From Stenotrophomonas sp. MYb238 (GTDB taxonomy: Bacteria; Pseudomonadota; Gammaproteobacteria; Xanthomonadales; Xanthomonadaceae): a DNA stretch of 64,000 bases. Position 1 is the stretch's first letter. Each line of letters starts with the position of its first letter. The stretch covers positions 124,001 through 188,000 of the forward strand of contig NZ_WIDL01000001.1 of NCBI RefSeq assembly GCF_009496535.1. The letters are read 5' to 3'. This document shows, in pieces, positions 46,580-54,856 of this stretch. The notes under the pieces were generated by a model that was given only the letters and a program-made list of their open reading frames with translations, was not told the origin of the DNA and made no database searches. The translations under genes were made by a program, and so were the position numbers.

Positions 46580-47344
46580 TCAACCGCACTTGCTGTACCC
46601 GCAGTTCAGACACGTCTGGCAGCCATCCATGATCACCAGCGCCTTGGTGCTGCACTTGTGGCACATGGTGGCGCTGGGCGGGAAGCTGGTGCCTTCGCCG
46701 GTGACTTCGACGTCTTCCTCGCGCTTGGCGGGAGCGGCGGTCACGGCGTCAGTGTTTTTTTTTGAGCGCTCCTCGAACTGCTTGCGCTTCTCGGCGATCA
46801 GCGCGCGCTGGTGGGCGCTCATTTCCGGGTCGTGCAGCAGTCCGATGGACTTCATGTGGTCTTCGACGATGGAGCCCAGTTCGGCGACCAGCGAGGGCAT
46901 GTACACGCCGCCGGCCTTGAAGTAGCCGCCCTTGGGGTCGAACACGGCCTTCATCTCGTCGACGATGAAGGTGACGTCGCCGCCCTTGCGGAACACGGCG
47001 GACATGATGCGGGTCAGCGCCACGATCCACTGGAAATGCTCCATCGACTTGGAGTTGATGAAGATCTCGAACGGGCGGCGCAGTTCGTGCTCGGTACCGG
47101 CGTTGAGCACGATGTCGTTGATGGTCACGTAGAAGGCGTGCTCCACCAGCGGCGACTTGATCTTGTAGGTGCTGCCGATCAGCACGTCGGGGCGTTCGAT
47201 GCGCTCGTGCATGTGCACGATGTTGCTGTCCTGGGCATCGTCGCGCGCCTGTGCGACCGGAGCCTTGGCCGCCGCTTCCCGGGCCTTGTCGTCCGCGGTG
47301 ATGACGGAATAACCCTTGATTTTCTTGTCGATCTTGACGGCCAT
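46580..47344 (-). CDS. nrdJb: Class II ribonucleotide reductase, small C-terminal component (NrdJb)
   Basis: 254 aa. A central TSCPD-type domain (GSTYKIKSPLVEHAFYVTIN, FEIFINSKSMEHFQWIVALT) is followed by a Cys cluster at the end (MCHKCSTKALVIMDGCQTCL, then CGYSKCG), which can re-reduce the active-site disulfide. This is the split form of B12-dependent RNR known from Pseudomonas aeruginosa. In the window the catalytic half lies upstream with a histone-like gene in between. Confidence 0.9.
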   Translation of the reverse strand: MAVKIDKKIKGYSVITADDKAREAAAKAPVAQARDDAQDSNIVHMHERIERPDVLIGSTYKIKSPLVEHAFYVTINDIVLNAGTEHELRRPFEIFINSKSMEHFQWIVALTRIMSAVFRKGGDVTFIVDEMKAVFDPKGGYFKAGGVYMPSLVAELGSIVEDHMKSIGLLHDPEMSAHQRALIAEKRKQFEERSKKNTDAVTAAPAKREEDVEVTGEGTSFPPSATMCHKCSTKALVIMDGCQTCLNCGYSKCG

Positions 47345-47385
47345 GCTGCGGATCCTGGTTATGCGTTGTGGTGCGGGTTGCGGCG

Positions 47386-47408
47386 CCCCCGTCCGCTGTG
47401 GACGGGGG
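47386..47408 (-). other. Hairpin between the histone-like gene and nrdJb
   Basis: A nine-pair CCCCCGTCC/GGACGGGGG stem with a GCTGT loop lies just after the histone-like gene stop. It has no T tract and may attenuate transcription or protect the upstream message. Confidence 0.45.
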
Positions 47409-47421
47409 ACGCGGGTACGGC

Positions 47422-48096
47422 TTACCGGCGGACGGCTTTCTTCGCCGCCTTCTTCACCGTGGCGGCTTTCTTCGCTACCGCCTTCTTCACGGTGGCGGCC
47501 TTCTTCGCCACCGCCTTCTTGGCCGGGGCGGCCTTGGCGGCCATCTTCTTCTCGACCTTCTTCACCGCCTTCTTGGCGGCGGCCGCCTTGCCGGCGACCT
47601 TCTTCTCGACTTTCCCGACCGCCTTCTTCGCTGCGGCGGTCTTCTTGCCGACGGTCCTGGCCACCTTCTTCTCGGCGGCCTTCACCGTCTTCTTCGCCGC
47701 GGCGACCTTCTTGACCGCCTTCTTCTCGACGGCGACGACGGCCTTCTTGGCGGCGGTGCGGGTGCCGGCGCCCTTCTTCTTCAGCCCGGCGGCCTCGGCC
47801 TTGGCATTGGCCTTGGCGGCTTCCAGCTTCCGGCGCACGCTCGAGACGGTCTTTCCGACTTCCTTCTTCGCGGCGGCGGCCTTCTTGGCGACGACCTTCT
47901 CGGCCTTCCTGACCGCCTTCTTCACCTTGGCGACCTGCTTCTTCGCGCCGGCCTCGACCTTGCGCGCGCGGCTCCTGACCGCGGCAGCGGCGTCGCTGGC
48001 GGTGGTGGCCATCGCCTCGCCCAGGTTGGCCGCGGTTTCCTTCACGTCATCGGCGACCTGGGAAACGGTCGCCGTCACACCATTGCCATTGCTCAT
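47422..48096 (-). CDS. Histone H1-like Lys/Ala-rich DNA-binding protein
   Basis: 224 aa. The first 40 residues (MSNGNGVTATVSQVADDVKE, and on) are neutral; the rest is a long series of KKA, KKVA and AAKK blocks, as in eukaryotic H1 tails, AlgP and chlamydial Hc proteins. It should bind DNA without sequence preference and compact the nucleoid. AAGGAGG lies six bases before the ATG, a strong ribosome site. It sits between nrdJa (141 bp upstream) and nrdJb (77 bp downstream) in the same direction, so it is probably co-transcribed with DNA-precursor enzymes. Tail length is likely variable between strains because the DNA is repetitive. Confidence 0.9.
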   Translation of the reverse strand: MSNGNGVTATVSQVADDVKETAANLGEAMATTASDAAAAVRSRARKVEAGAKKQVAKVKKAVRKAEKVVAKKAAAAKKEVGKTVSSVRRKLEAAKANAKAEAAGLKKKGAGTRTAAKKAVVAVEKKAVKKVAAAKKTVKAAEKKVARTVGKKTAAAKKAVGKVEKKVAGKAAAAKKAVKKVEKKMAAKAAPAKKAVAKKAATVKKAVAKKAATVKKAAKKAVRR

Positions 48097-48237
48097 ATGG
48101 CCCTCCTTAAGGGCATCGGGTCCGTAACGTTGGCGCTGCTGGATCGAAAGCCGATGGAACAGGGAACAGGCGCGACAACCCGGTGGCGGCGCCACCGTCG
48201 CCGTCCCGCGCCGTGGCGGGACGGCCTGAAGGCGACC

Positions 48238-50391
48238 TCAGAACTTGCCGTAGTAGCCTTCCTTCAGGGCATCGAACAGGTTGGCGGCGGTGTGCATCTC
48301 GCCGTCGTATTCGATCTGCTCGTTGCCCTTGACCTCCACCACCTGGCCGTCTTCCAGTTCGAAGCGGTAGGTGGTGTTCTCCAGGTCCGCCTCCTTGACC
48401 AGCACGCCCTGGAAGGCGGCCGGGTTGAAGCGGAACGTGGTGCAGCCCTTCAGGCCCTGCTGGTGGGCGTAGCGGTAGATGTCCTTGAACTGCTCGTACG
48501 GATAGTCGGTCGGTACGTTGGCGGTCTTGGAGATCGAGCTGTCCACCCACTTCTGCGCGGCGGCCTGCACGTCCACGTGTTCCCTGGGGGAAATGTCGTC
48601 GGCGCTGATGAAGTAGTCCGGCAGCCGCGCCTGCGCGTCCTCGGCGAACGGCATGGCCTTGGCGTTGACCAGTTCGCGGTAGGCCAGCAGCTCGAAGGAG
48701 AACACGTCCACCTTCTCCTTGGTCTTCTTGCCTTCGCGGATCACGTTGCGGCTGTAGTGGTGCGCGAACGAGGGCTCGATGCCGTTGGAGGCGTTGTTGG
48801 CCAGCGACAGGCTGATGGTGCCGGTCGGCGCGATGGAGCTGTGGTGGGTGAAGCGCGCGCCGGTCTCGGCCAGTTCGTCCACCAGTTCCGGGGCGACCGT
48901 GGCGATGCGCTGCATGTAGCGGCTGTAGCGCGCGTGCAGCACCTTGCCCTGGATCTTCTGCCCGGCCTTCCAGCCGTCCTTGCGCATCTCCGGACGCTGG
49001 CGCAGCATCGCGGCGGTGACCTCGAAGGTCTCCTCCATGATCGGCGCCGGGCCCTTCTCGCGGGCCAGTTCCAGGCCGGTTTCCCAACCGGCCACGGCCA
49101 TGTCGCGGGCGATGGACTCGGTGAACTCGCACGACTCCGGCGAGCCGTACTTCATGCCCAGCATGGTCATGGTGCTGCCCAGGCCGAGGAAGCCCATGCC
49201 GTGGCGGCGCTTGCGCACGATCTCGTTGCGCTGCTGCTCCAGCGGCAGGCCGTTGACCTCGACCACGTTGTCGAGCATGCGGGTGAACACGCGCACCACT
49301 TCCTTGTACTCGTCCCAGTCGAACGCGGCCTTGTCGGTGAACGGGTCGCGCACGAACTTGGTCAGGTTGACCGAGCCCAGCAGGCAGGCGCCGTACGGCG
49401 GCAGCGGCTGCTCGCCGCAGGGGTTGGTGGCGCGGATGTTCTCGCACCACCAGTTGTTGTTCATCTCGTTGACGCGGTCGATCAGGATGAAGCCCGGCTC
49501 GGCGTAGTCGTACGTCGAGACCATGATCATGTCCCACAGGTGGCGGGCGCGGATGTGGCCGTACACCTTGCAGGCCACCAGGCCGTCGTCGCGCACGATG
49601 TAGTTCTCGTGGGTCGGCCATTCGCGCCAGACCACTTCCTCGCCGCTGGCCGGGTCGAGCTCGGCCTGCTCCTTGATGTTGATCGGGAACACCAGCGGCC
49701 AGTCGGCGTCCTGGTCCACCGCCTCCATGAAGCCGTCGGTGATCAGCAGCGACAGGTTGAACTGGCGCAGGCGGCCGTCCTCGCGCTTGGCGCGGATGAA
49801 GTCCTTCACGTCCGGGTGCGACACGTCGAAGGTGCCCATCTGCGCGCCGCGGCGGCCACCGGCCGAGGACACGGTGAAGCACATCTTGTCGTAGATATCC
49901 ATGAAGGACATCGGGCCGGAGGTGTAGGCGCCGGCGCCCGCGACGAACGCGCCGCGCGGGCGCAGCGTGCTGAACTCGTAGCCGATGCCGCAGCCGGCCT
50001 TCAGGGTCAGGCCCGCTTCGTGGACCTTCTCCAGGATGCCGTCCATCGAGTCGGTGATGGTGCCCGACACGGTGCAGTTGATGGTGCTGGTGGCCGGCTT
50101 GTGTTCCTGCGCGCCGGCATTGGAAGTGATGCGGCCGGCCGGGATCGCGCCGCGGCGCAGCGCCCAGACGAAGCGCTCGTACCAGTAGCCGCGCTTGTCG
50201 TCGCTGTCCTCGGCGTCGGCCAGGGCGCGGGCCACGCGCTGGTAGGTGCCGTCGATGTCGGCATCCAGCGCTTCGCCGGCCTTGGTCTTGAGGCGGTACT
50301 TCTTGTCCCAGATGTCCTGCGAGGCGGGCTGCAGGGGGATAAGGTCCGATCGGGTTGGGTTGCTGACCACTTCCAGACGCACCGTGCTCAT
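48238..50391 (-). CDS. nrdJa: Adenosylcobalamin-dependent ribonucleotide reductase, catalytic component (NrdJa)
   Basis: 717 aa. Converts ribonucleotides to deoxyribonucleotides without oxygen dependence. The barrel motif NPCGEQPLPPYGACLLGSVN carries the active-site Cys and Glu; STINCTVSGTITDSMDGILE holds the redox Cys; IAPTGTISLSLANNASNGIE is the phosphate-binding loop. The C-terminal redox Cys region is absent and is supplied by nrdJb. The ATG 50391 has AAGGAG at a long 13-base spacing. No NrdA/NrdB or NrdDG genes are in view. Confidence 0.93.
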   Translation of the reverse strand: MSTVRLEVVSNPTRSDLIPLQPASQDIWDKKYRLKTKAGEALDADIDGTYQRVARALADAEDSDDKRGYWYERFVWALRRGAIPAGRITSNAGAQEHKPATSTINCTVSGTITDSMDGILEKVHEAGLTLKAGCGIGYEFSTLRPRGAFVAGAGAYTSGPMSFMDIYDKMCFTVSSAGGRRGAQMGTFDVSHPDVKDFIRAKREDGRLRQFNLSLLITDGFMEAVDQDADWPLVFPINIKEQAELDPASGEEVVWREWPTHENYIVRDDGLVACKVYGHIRARHLWDMIMVSTYDYAEPGFILIDRVNEMNNNWWCENIRATNPCGEQPLPPYGACLLGSVNLTKFVRDPFTDKAAFDWDEYKEVVRVFTRMLDNVVEVNGLPLEQQRNEIVRKRRHGMGFLGLGSTMTMLGMKYGSPESCEFTESIARDMAVAGWETGLELAREKGPAPIMEETFEVTAAMLRQRPEMRKDGWKAGQKIQGKVLHARYSRYMQRIATVAPELVDELAETGARFTHHSSIAPTGTISLSLANNASNGIEPSFAHHYSRNVIREGKKTKEKVDVFSFELLAYRELVNAKAMPFAEDAQARLPDYFISADDISPREHVDVQAAAQKWVDSSISKTANVPTDYPYEQFKDIYRYAHQQGLKGCTTFRFNPAAFQGVLVKEADLENTTYRFELEDGQVVEVKGNEQIEYDGEMHTAANLFDALKEGYYGKF

Positions 50392-50591
50392 GATGGTGGG
50401 AACTCTCCTTGTGCACCTTGCGGTGCGGTTTACCGTTTCCCCGGTCGGGCCGGGCTGCAACGACGACGATGCCGGCGCGTGGTCACGCGCCTGCGGGCGG
50501 GCGGGGATTGGTCCGGCGGGGGCCGGGGATCTGCATCGCTTCCGTCGTCATTGCACGCCTTCCTGCGGGGTGCCTGCACCCCGGGCCTCAA

Positions 50592-50638
50592 CCCTACTTC
50601 TTGGGGACGCATTTCACATCAACCCAACATCTAGTGGC
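50592..50638 (-). promoter_or_regulatory. Candidate pair of NrdR boxes upstream of nrdJa
   Basis: Two similar 15-16 bp sites, CCCTACTTCTTGGGG (from 50592) and CCCAACATCTAGTGG (from 50623), start 31 bp apart, the three-helical-turn spacing of NrdR operators. The second contains CACTAGATGTTGG on the minus strand, close to the NrdR consensus. They lie in the 464-bp divergent gap 50392-50855, whose long nrdJa leader also holds a GGGGTGC/GCACCCC hairpin (50567-50582) and no gene. Confidence 0.55.
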
Positions 50639-50855
50639 TGATGGCGACGCCAAGCTTACCCACCGCATGGGTGATGTCAAACGAAAAATATGCGCCCGGG
50701 ACCTTGCAATCCGCGCAGGGCCCGGCAGCCCGGCGATTGCGGCGGCGCGGCGCATTTCATTGTCGATTTAGGTCGCTGCCGCCACACTCCCGTTCAGCAA
50801 ACTCCCGCCCCACCGGACGCCGCGAGCGGCGTCCCCGCATGGAACCCCGGCAACG

Positions 50856-52280
50856 ATGCGACCGCTCCCGACCCTGCTCACCCTCGCCCTGGCCGCCGCC
50901 TTCGGCGGTTTCACCGCCAGCGCCATCAATGCCCACCTGGACAACCGCGCCGAGGCCGCCACCGGCGCCCTGCTGCCCACCAGCGCCGCGCTGCCGGCCT
51001 CGGTCGCCGGCCAGCCGGTGCCGTCGCTGGCGCCGATGCTGGAACGGGTGATGCCGGCGGTGGTCAGCGTCAACACCAAGCAGGTGGTGCGGGTGCGCAA
51101 CCCGTTCTTCGACGATCCGTTCTTCCGCCGCCTGTTCCCGCAGGTACCGGCCGAGCGCATCAACGAGTCGCTGGGCTCGGGCGTGATCATCGACGCGGCC
51201 AAGGGCTACGTGCTGACCAACCACCACGTGATCGAGAACGCCGACGACGTGCAGGTGACGCTGGCCGACGGGCGCACGGTCAAGGCCGAGTTCCTCGGCT
51301 CGGACCGCGATACCGACATCGCGCTGATCCGCATCCCCGGCGACAAGCTCACAGCGCTGCCGCTGGGTGACAGCGACCAGCTGCGCACCGGCGATTTCGT
51401 GGTGGCCATCGGCAATCCGTTCGGCTTCAGCCAGACCGTGACCTCGGGCATCGTCTCGGCGGTGGGCCGCAGCGGCATCCGCGGGCTGGGCTACCAGAAC
51501 TTCATCCAGACCGACGCCTCGATCAACCCGGGCAACTCCGGCGGCGCGCTGGTCAACCTGGCCGGGCAGCTGGTGGGCATCAACACCGCCAGCTTCAACC
51601 CGCAGGGCAGCATGGCCGGCAACATCGGCCTGGGCTTGGCCATTCCCTCCAACCTCGCCCGCGACGTGGTCGAGCAGCTGATCACCAAGGGCGTGGTGGT
51701 GCGCGGCACGCTGGGCGTGGAAACGCAGAACCTGAACCCGCAGATCGCGCAGGGGCTGGGCCTGGGCGAGGCCCGCGGCGCGCTGGTCACCCGCGTGCTG
51801 GCCGGCTCGGCCGCGGCCGCGGCGGGGCTGCGCGCCGGCGACGTGGTCACCGCGATCAACGGCCAGCGGGTGGACAACGCGCAGGCGCTGCACAACTTCG
51901 AGGGCCTGCAGCCGGTGGGCCGTACCGTCGAGCTGGACGTGCGCCGCGACGGCAAGCCGCTGCAGCTCAAGGCCACGCTCAAGGAGCAGCCGCGCGCGGT
52001 GACCGGCGACGCCCTGGACCCGCGCCTGTCCGGCGCCACCTTCGTCGACCTGCCCGAATCGCTGCGCCAGTCCGGCCTCAACGGGGTGCTGGTCAGCGAG
52101 GTGGCGCGCGGCAGTCGCGCCGCGCAGTCCGGCCTGGCCGGCGGCGACATCGTGCTGGCGGCCAGCAGCGGCGAGTTCGTCGACCTGGCCAGCTGGCGCG
52201 CCAGCTTCAGCCCGCGGCCGCAGCAGCTGGTGCTGCGCATCGTCCGCGGAAACACGCCGGGCCAGCTGCTGATGCGGTGA
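50856..52280 (+). CDS. degQ: Periplasmic Do-type serine protease (DegQ/DegP family)
   Basis: 474 aa. N-terminal signal or anchor (LTLALAAAFGGFTASAINA), trypsin-like domain with His in TNHHVIENADD, Asp in RDTDIALI and Ser in NPGNSGGAL, then two PDZ domains (about 280-370 and 385-470). It degrades or refolds misfolded envelope proteins. The linker before the protease is short and lacks the long Q-linker of DegP, favouring DegQ. Divergent from nrdJa. The DUF883-type gene follows 100 bp downstream. Confidence 0.92.
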   Translation: MRPLPTLLTLALAAAFGGFTASAINAHLDNRAEAATGALLPTSAALPASVAGQPVPSLAPMLERVMPAVVSVNTKQVVRVRNPFFDDPFFRRLFPQVPAERINESLGSGVIIDAAKGYVLTNHHVIENADDVQVTLADGRTVKAEFLGSDRDTDIALIRIPGDKLTALPLGDSDQLRTGDFVVAIGNPFGFSQTVTSGIVSAVGRSGIRGLGYQNFIQTDASINPGNSGGALVNLAGQLVGINTASFNPQGSMAGNIGLGLAIPSNLARDVVEQLITKGVVVRGTLGVETQNLNPQIAQGLGLGEARGALVTRVLAGSAAAAAGLRAGDVVTAINGQRVDNAQALHNFEGLQPVGRTVELDVRRDGKPLQLKATLKEQPRAVTGDALDPRLSGATFVDLPESLRQSGLNGVLVSEVARGSRAAQSGLAGGDIVLAASSGEFVDLASWRASFSPRPQQLVLRIVRGNTPGQLLMR

Positions 52281-52380
52281 CGGCCGCGCGTCTCGTAACG
52301 TTCCTTACACCCCATCGTTGGTATTGCTTGCACCCTGCGCCCACCCGTGGCGTTTCCCGCCGAACCAAGGAGATGACGTA

Positions 52381-52740
52381 ATGAGCCCCACCAATACCGA
52401 CACCATGAAGGAACACCTGGGCGAAGCCGGCTCGCACCTGAAGACGGCCGCCCGCGCCGCCGGCTCGGCGGTCAAGGACGCGGCCAGCCTGGCCGGCGAC
52501 GAGCTGCGCCTGGGCAAGGCCAACGTGAAGGCCGAACTGTCCGACAGCGCCCTGTCCGGCCTGGCCGCCGCCGAGCTTTCCGGCGCCGCGGCCAAGGAGC
52601 AGATGGATGCGTTGATGGACAAGGGCAAGGACCTGGTCGACAGCGCCGCCGACCTGATCCGCGAGCGCCCGCTGGCCTCGTTCGGCGTGGCCTTCGCCGC
52701 CGGCTGGATCATCGCCAAGCTCGCCCGCAGCAACGACTGA
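52381..52740 (+). CDS. DUF883/ElaB-YqjD-like protein
   Basis: 119 aa. A helical Ala/Lys-rich body (AARAAGSAVKDAASLAGDEL) ends in a C-terminal membrane segment containing RPLASFGVAFAAGWIIAKLA. E. coli YqjD and ElaB have this shape and tether ribosomes to the membrane in stationary phase. AAGGAG is eight bases before the ATG. First gene of a trio that parallels E. coli yqjD-yqjE-yqjK. Confidence 0.85.
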   Translation: MSPTNTDTMKEHLGEAGSHLKTAARAAGSAVKDAASLAGDELRLGKANVKAELSDSALSGLAAAELSGAAAKEQMDALMDKGKDLVDSAADLIRERPLASFGVAFAAGWIIAKLARSND

Positions 52741-52747
52741 CCCGGGC

Positions 52748-53245
52748 GTGAGCGAAAACACGCCACCGCCGGACGCGGGCGGACACGGCACGGACGGGGA
52801 CGGCCACGCCGCGCCGGGCCTGGAGGAAAGCATCCGCCAGGTCGGCGGCGCCGGCCGGCGCACGCTGGATTCGGCCACGCACACGCTGCGCTCGCTGCGC
52901 CGCCTGGCGTCGGCCGATTTCGCCCTGGCCCGCAGCGCCTTCGGGCGCGCGCTGGCCTGGAGCGGGGTGGCCATCGTGTTCGGCGCCTCGGCGTGGCTGC
53001 TGCTGGCGGCCACGCTGATCGCGCTGCTGCATTCGCTCGGGCTGTCCTGGTTCATGTCGCTGCTGGTCACCTCGGTGGCGAGCCTGGCGGTCACCGGCTG
53101 TGCGATCTGGCGGGTCATGTATTTCTTCCACCACACCGGCATGCACGCCACGCGGCGGCAGCTGTCGCGGTTGGGCCTGTTCGACGAACCGGCCGAGGAC
53201 GATCCCGACGCCGACGTGAAGATCCCGGGGGACGGCACGCCATGA
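52748..53245 (+). CDS. Phage-holin-superfamily (DUF1469/YqjE-like) membrane protein
   Basis: 165 aa with two membrane helices (about 72-95 and 100-125) after a soluble N-terminus (RQVGGAGRRTLDSATHTLRS). Although annotated phage holin family III in databases, the DUF1469/YqjE group is chromosomal and here has no phage neighbours. GTG start seven bases after the DUF883 stop; ATGA overlap with the next gene. Confidence 0.82.
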   Translation: MSENTPPPDAGGHGTDGDGHAAPGLEESIRQVGGAGRRTLDSATHTLRSLRRLASADFALARSAFGRALAWSGVAIVFGASAWLLLAATLIALLHSLGLSWFMSLLVTSVASLAVTGCAIWRVMYFFHHTGMHATRRQLSRLGLFDEPAEDDPDADVKIPGDGTP

Positions 53246-53673
53246 ATTTCGATTCCCTGCAGCGCCGCGTGCGCCGTGCCGAAGCCGTCGTGCAGGTACG
53301 CATGGACGAGACCGTTCAGCACTGGGATGGGCTGGAAGCGGCCTGGCGCCGCAGCTGGACGCCCGGCCGCATCGTCATCGCCGGTCTGGCGGGCGGTTTC
53401 GTCGCGGGCAAGCTGGAACCGGGCGGCGCCTTCAGCGGCGCACGCTGGCTGCAGATGATCGGTTCGGTCTCCGGGCTGGTGGCCTCGGCGCAGGCCTCGA
53501 TCGCCAGCCTGCAGGAAGCGGGGCTGGCGGCTGCCGCCGCTGCGGCCGCCGGAGCGGCCACGGGGGAAGCCGCCGCGCACGCGGCCGACGATACGCCCGA
53601 GCCCGTGCCGGAACCGCCACCCGGTGCCCCGCCGCGCGCGGCCGAAGCGGCCACCGAACTGTCAGAATCCTGA
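53242..53673 (+). CDS. YqjK-position small membrane-associated protein
   Basis: 143 aa. Starts MNFDSLQRRVRRAEAVVQVR, has a weak membrane segment (GRIVIAGLAGGFVAGKL, about 35-51), an Ala-rich helix, and a Pro/Glu/Ala tail. No family was recognised, but its place after DUF883 and YqjE-like genes, with a four-base overlap, matches yqjK of E. coli. Confidence 0.65.
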   Translation: MNFDSLQRRVRRAEAVVQVRMDETVQHWDGLEAAWRRSWTPGRIVIAGLAGGFVAGKLEPGGAFSGARWLQMIGSVSGLVASAQASIASLQEAGLAAAAAAAAGAATGEAAAHAADDTPEPVPEPPPGAPPRAAEAATELSES

Positions 53674-53720
53674 TCCGCGCGGCTGCTGGCCGCGCCCTTT
53701 CCGCACCGGAGTGCCGCCCG

Positions 53721-54818
53721 ATGTCCGCACTGACGTCCGACACGCCCGCGCCCGTCGCCGAACCGGTCACGCCGGCGCCGCGCCCGCGCGCCTCCGCCGC
53801 CGTGCTGGTGCTGGCAACGCTGGCGGTGGGCTGCACGCTGTGGGCCGCGCAGGACGTGATCCTGCCGGTGCTGCTGGCGATGTTCTTCGCGCTGGTCGGC
53901 AACCCGATCATCCGCCTGCTGCAGAAACTGCGCCTGCCGCGCTTCCTCGCCGCGCTGCTGGTGCTGGCCATGGGCCTGGCCAGCGCCGGCGCGCTGGCGG
54001 TGCAGTTGGCCGGGCCGGCGGCCGACTGGTTCGCCGAGACGCCGCAGCAGCTGCGCCAGGTCTCGCGCCAGGTGCGCGATCTGGTACGGCCGGTGCAGCA
54101 GGCCAACCAGGCCGCCGAGAGCTTCGCCCGCGCCGCCGGTGGCGAGGACAACCGCAAGGTGGAAGTGATCCGTACCCGGCTCGACGATCCGTACCGGGTG
54201 CTGGTGCGCACGCCGCGGCTGGCCGCCTCGGCGCTGGCGGTGGTGCTGCTGACGCTGTTCTTCATGATCTATGGCGAGACCCTGCAGCGGCACGTGATCG
54301 CGCTGCTGCCCAACCGCCAGCAGAAACGCTTCACCACCGACATCCTGCGCGCGATGGAACGCGAGATCTCGCGCTACGTGCTGACCATCACCATCATCAA
54401 CGCGTTGGTCGGGCTGGCGCTGGCCGGGGTGCTGGTGCTGCTGGGCATCGCCCTGCCCGAGGCGCTGCTGTGGGGCACGGTGGCGATGCTGCTGAACTTC
54501 GCGCCGTACGTGGGCCCGCTGATCGGCATCGCGCTGATGCTGCTGGTCGGCCTGACCCAGTTCCGCGGACCGCTGGCGGTGGCGCTGCCGGCGCTGGCCT
54601 ACCTGGCGCTGCACACGCTCGAAGGGCAGCTGGTCACCCCGATCGTGCTGGGCCGGCGCATGGCGATCTCGCCGTTGATGCTGGTGCTGGCGCTGATGGT
54701 GTTCGGCTGGCTGTGGGGCATCGTCGGCCTGCTGCTGGCGGTGCCGCTGCTGGTCTGCGTGAAGCTGGTGCTGGTACGGCTGGACGGCATGCAGGGCTGG
54801 GCGCGGCTGCTGGAATAG
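53721..54818 (+). CDS. AI-2E (TqsA/PerM) family transporter
   Basis: 365 aa with seven to eight membrane helices: AVLVLATLAVGCTLWAAQDV, FLAALLVLAMGLASAGALAV, ILPVLLAMFFALVGNPIIRL, then a soluble loop and a C-terminal helix group ending TIVLGRRMAISPLML-type sequence. Members include the TqsA AI-2 exporter and the PerM permease, and also sodium or peptide exporters, so substrate is unknown. Same direction as degQ and the trio, 47 bp after the previous stop. Confidence 0.88.
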   Translation: MSALTSDTPAPVAEPVTPAPRPRASAAVLVLATLAVGCTLWAAQDVILPVLLAMFFALVGNPIIRLLQKLRLPRFLAALLVLAMGLASAGALAVQLAGPAADWFAETPQQLRQVSRQVRDLVRPVQQANQAAESFARAAGGEDNRKVEVIRTRLDDPYRVLVRTPRLAASALAVVLLTLFFMIYGETLQRHVIALLPNRQQKRFTTDILRAMEREISRYVLTITIINALVGLALAGVLVLLGIALPEALLWGTVAMLLNFAPYVGPLIGIALMLLVGLTQFRGPLAVALPALAYLALHTLEGQLVTPIVLGRRMAISPLMLVLALMVFGWLWGIVGLLLAVPLLVCVKLVLVRLDGMQGWARLLE

Positions 54819-54844
54819 GCAAGGCGCGGCCCGTCGCGCTGCCG

Positions 54845-54850
54845 TAAAAT
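54845..54850 (+). promoter_or_regulatory. -10 element that would give a leaderless HAD message
   Basis: TAAAAT ends seven bases before the GTG at 54857. A transcript start at the usual distance would fall on the start codon itself. No -35 hexamer is evident. Confidence 0.35.
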
Positions 54851-54856
54851 GGCCCG

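Noticed and set aside
47422-48096. Low-complexity artefact instead of a gene
   Set aside because: The frame has a strong ribosome site, a non-repetitive N-terminus and the Lys/Ala pattern of H1-like proteins, so it was kept as a gene.
50392-50590. Cobalamin riboswitch in the nrdJa leader
   Set aside because: A B12-dependent enzyme makes it tempting, but no B12-box-like core (GCCACTG type) was found on the minus strand; only simple hairpins are present.
52748-53245. Prophage, because of a holin-family protein
   Set aside because: No other phage gene is nearby; the protein belongs to the chromosomal YqjE/DUF1469 group and sits in a yqjDEK-like trio.
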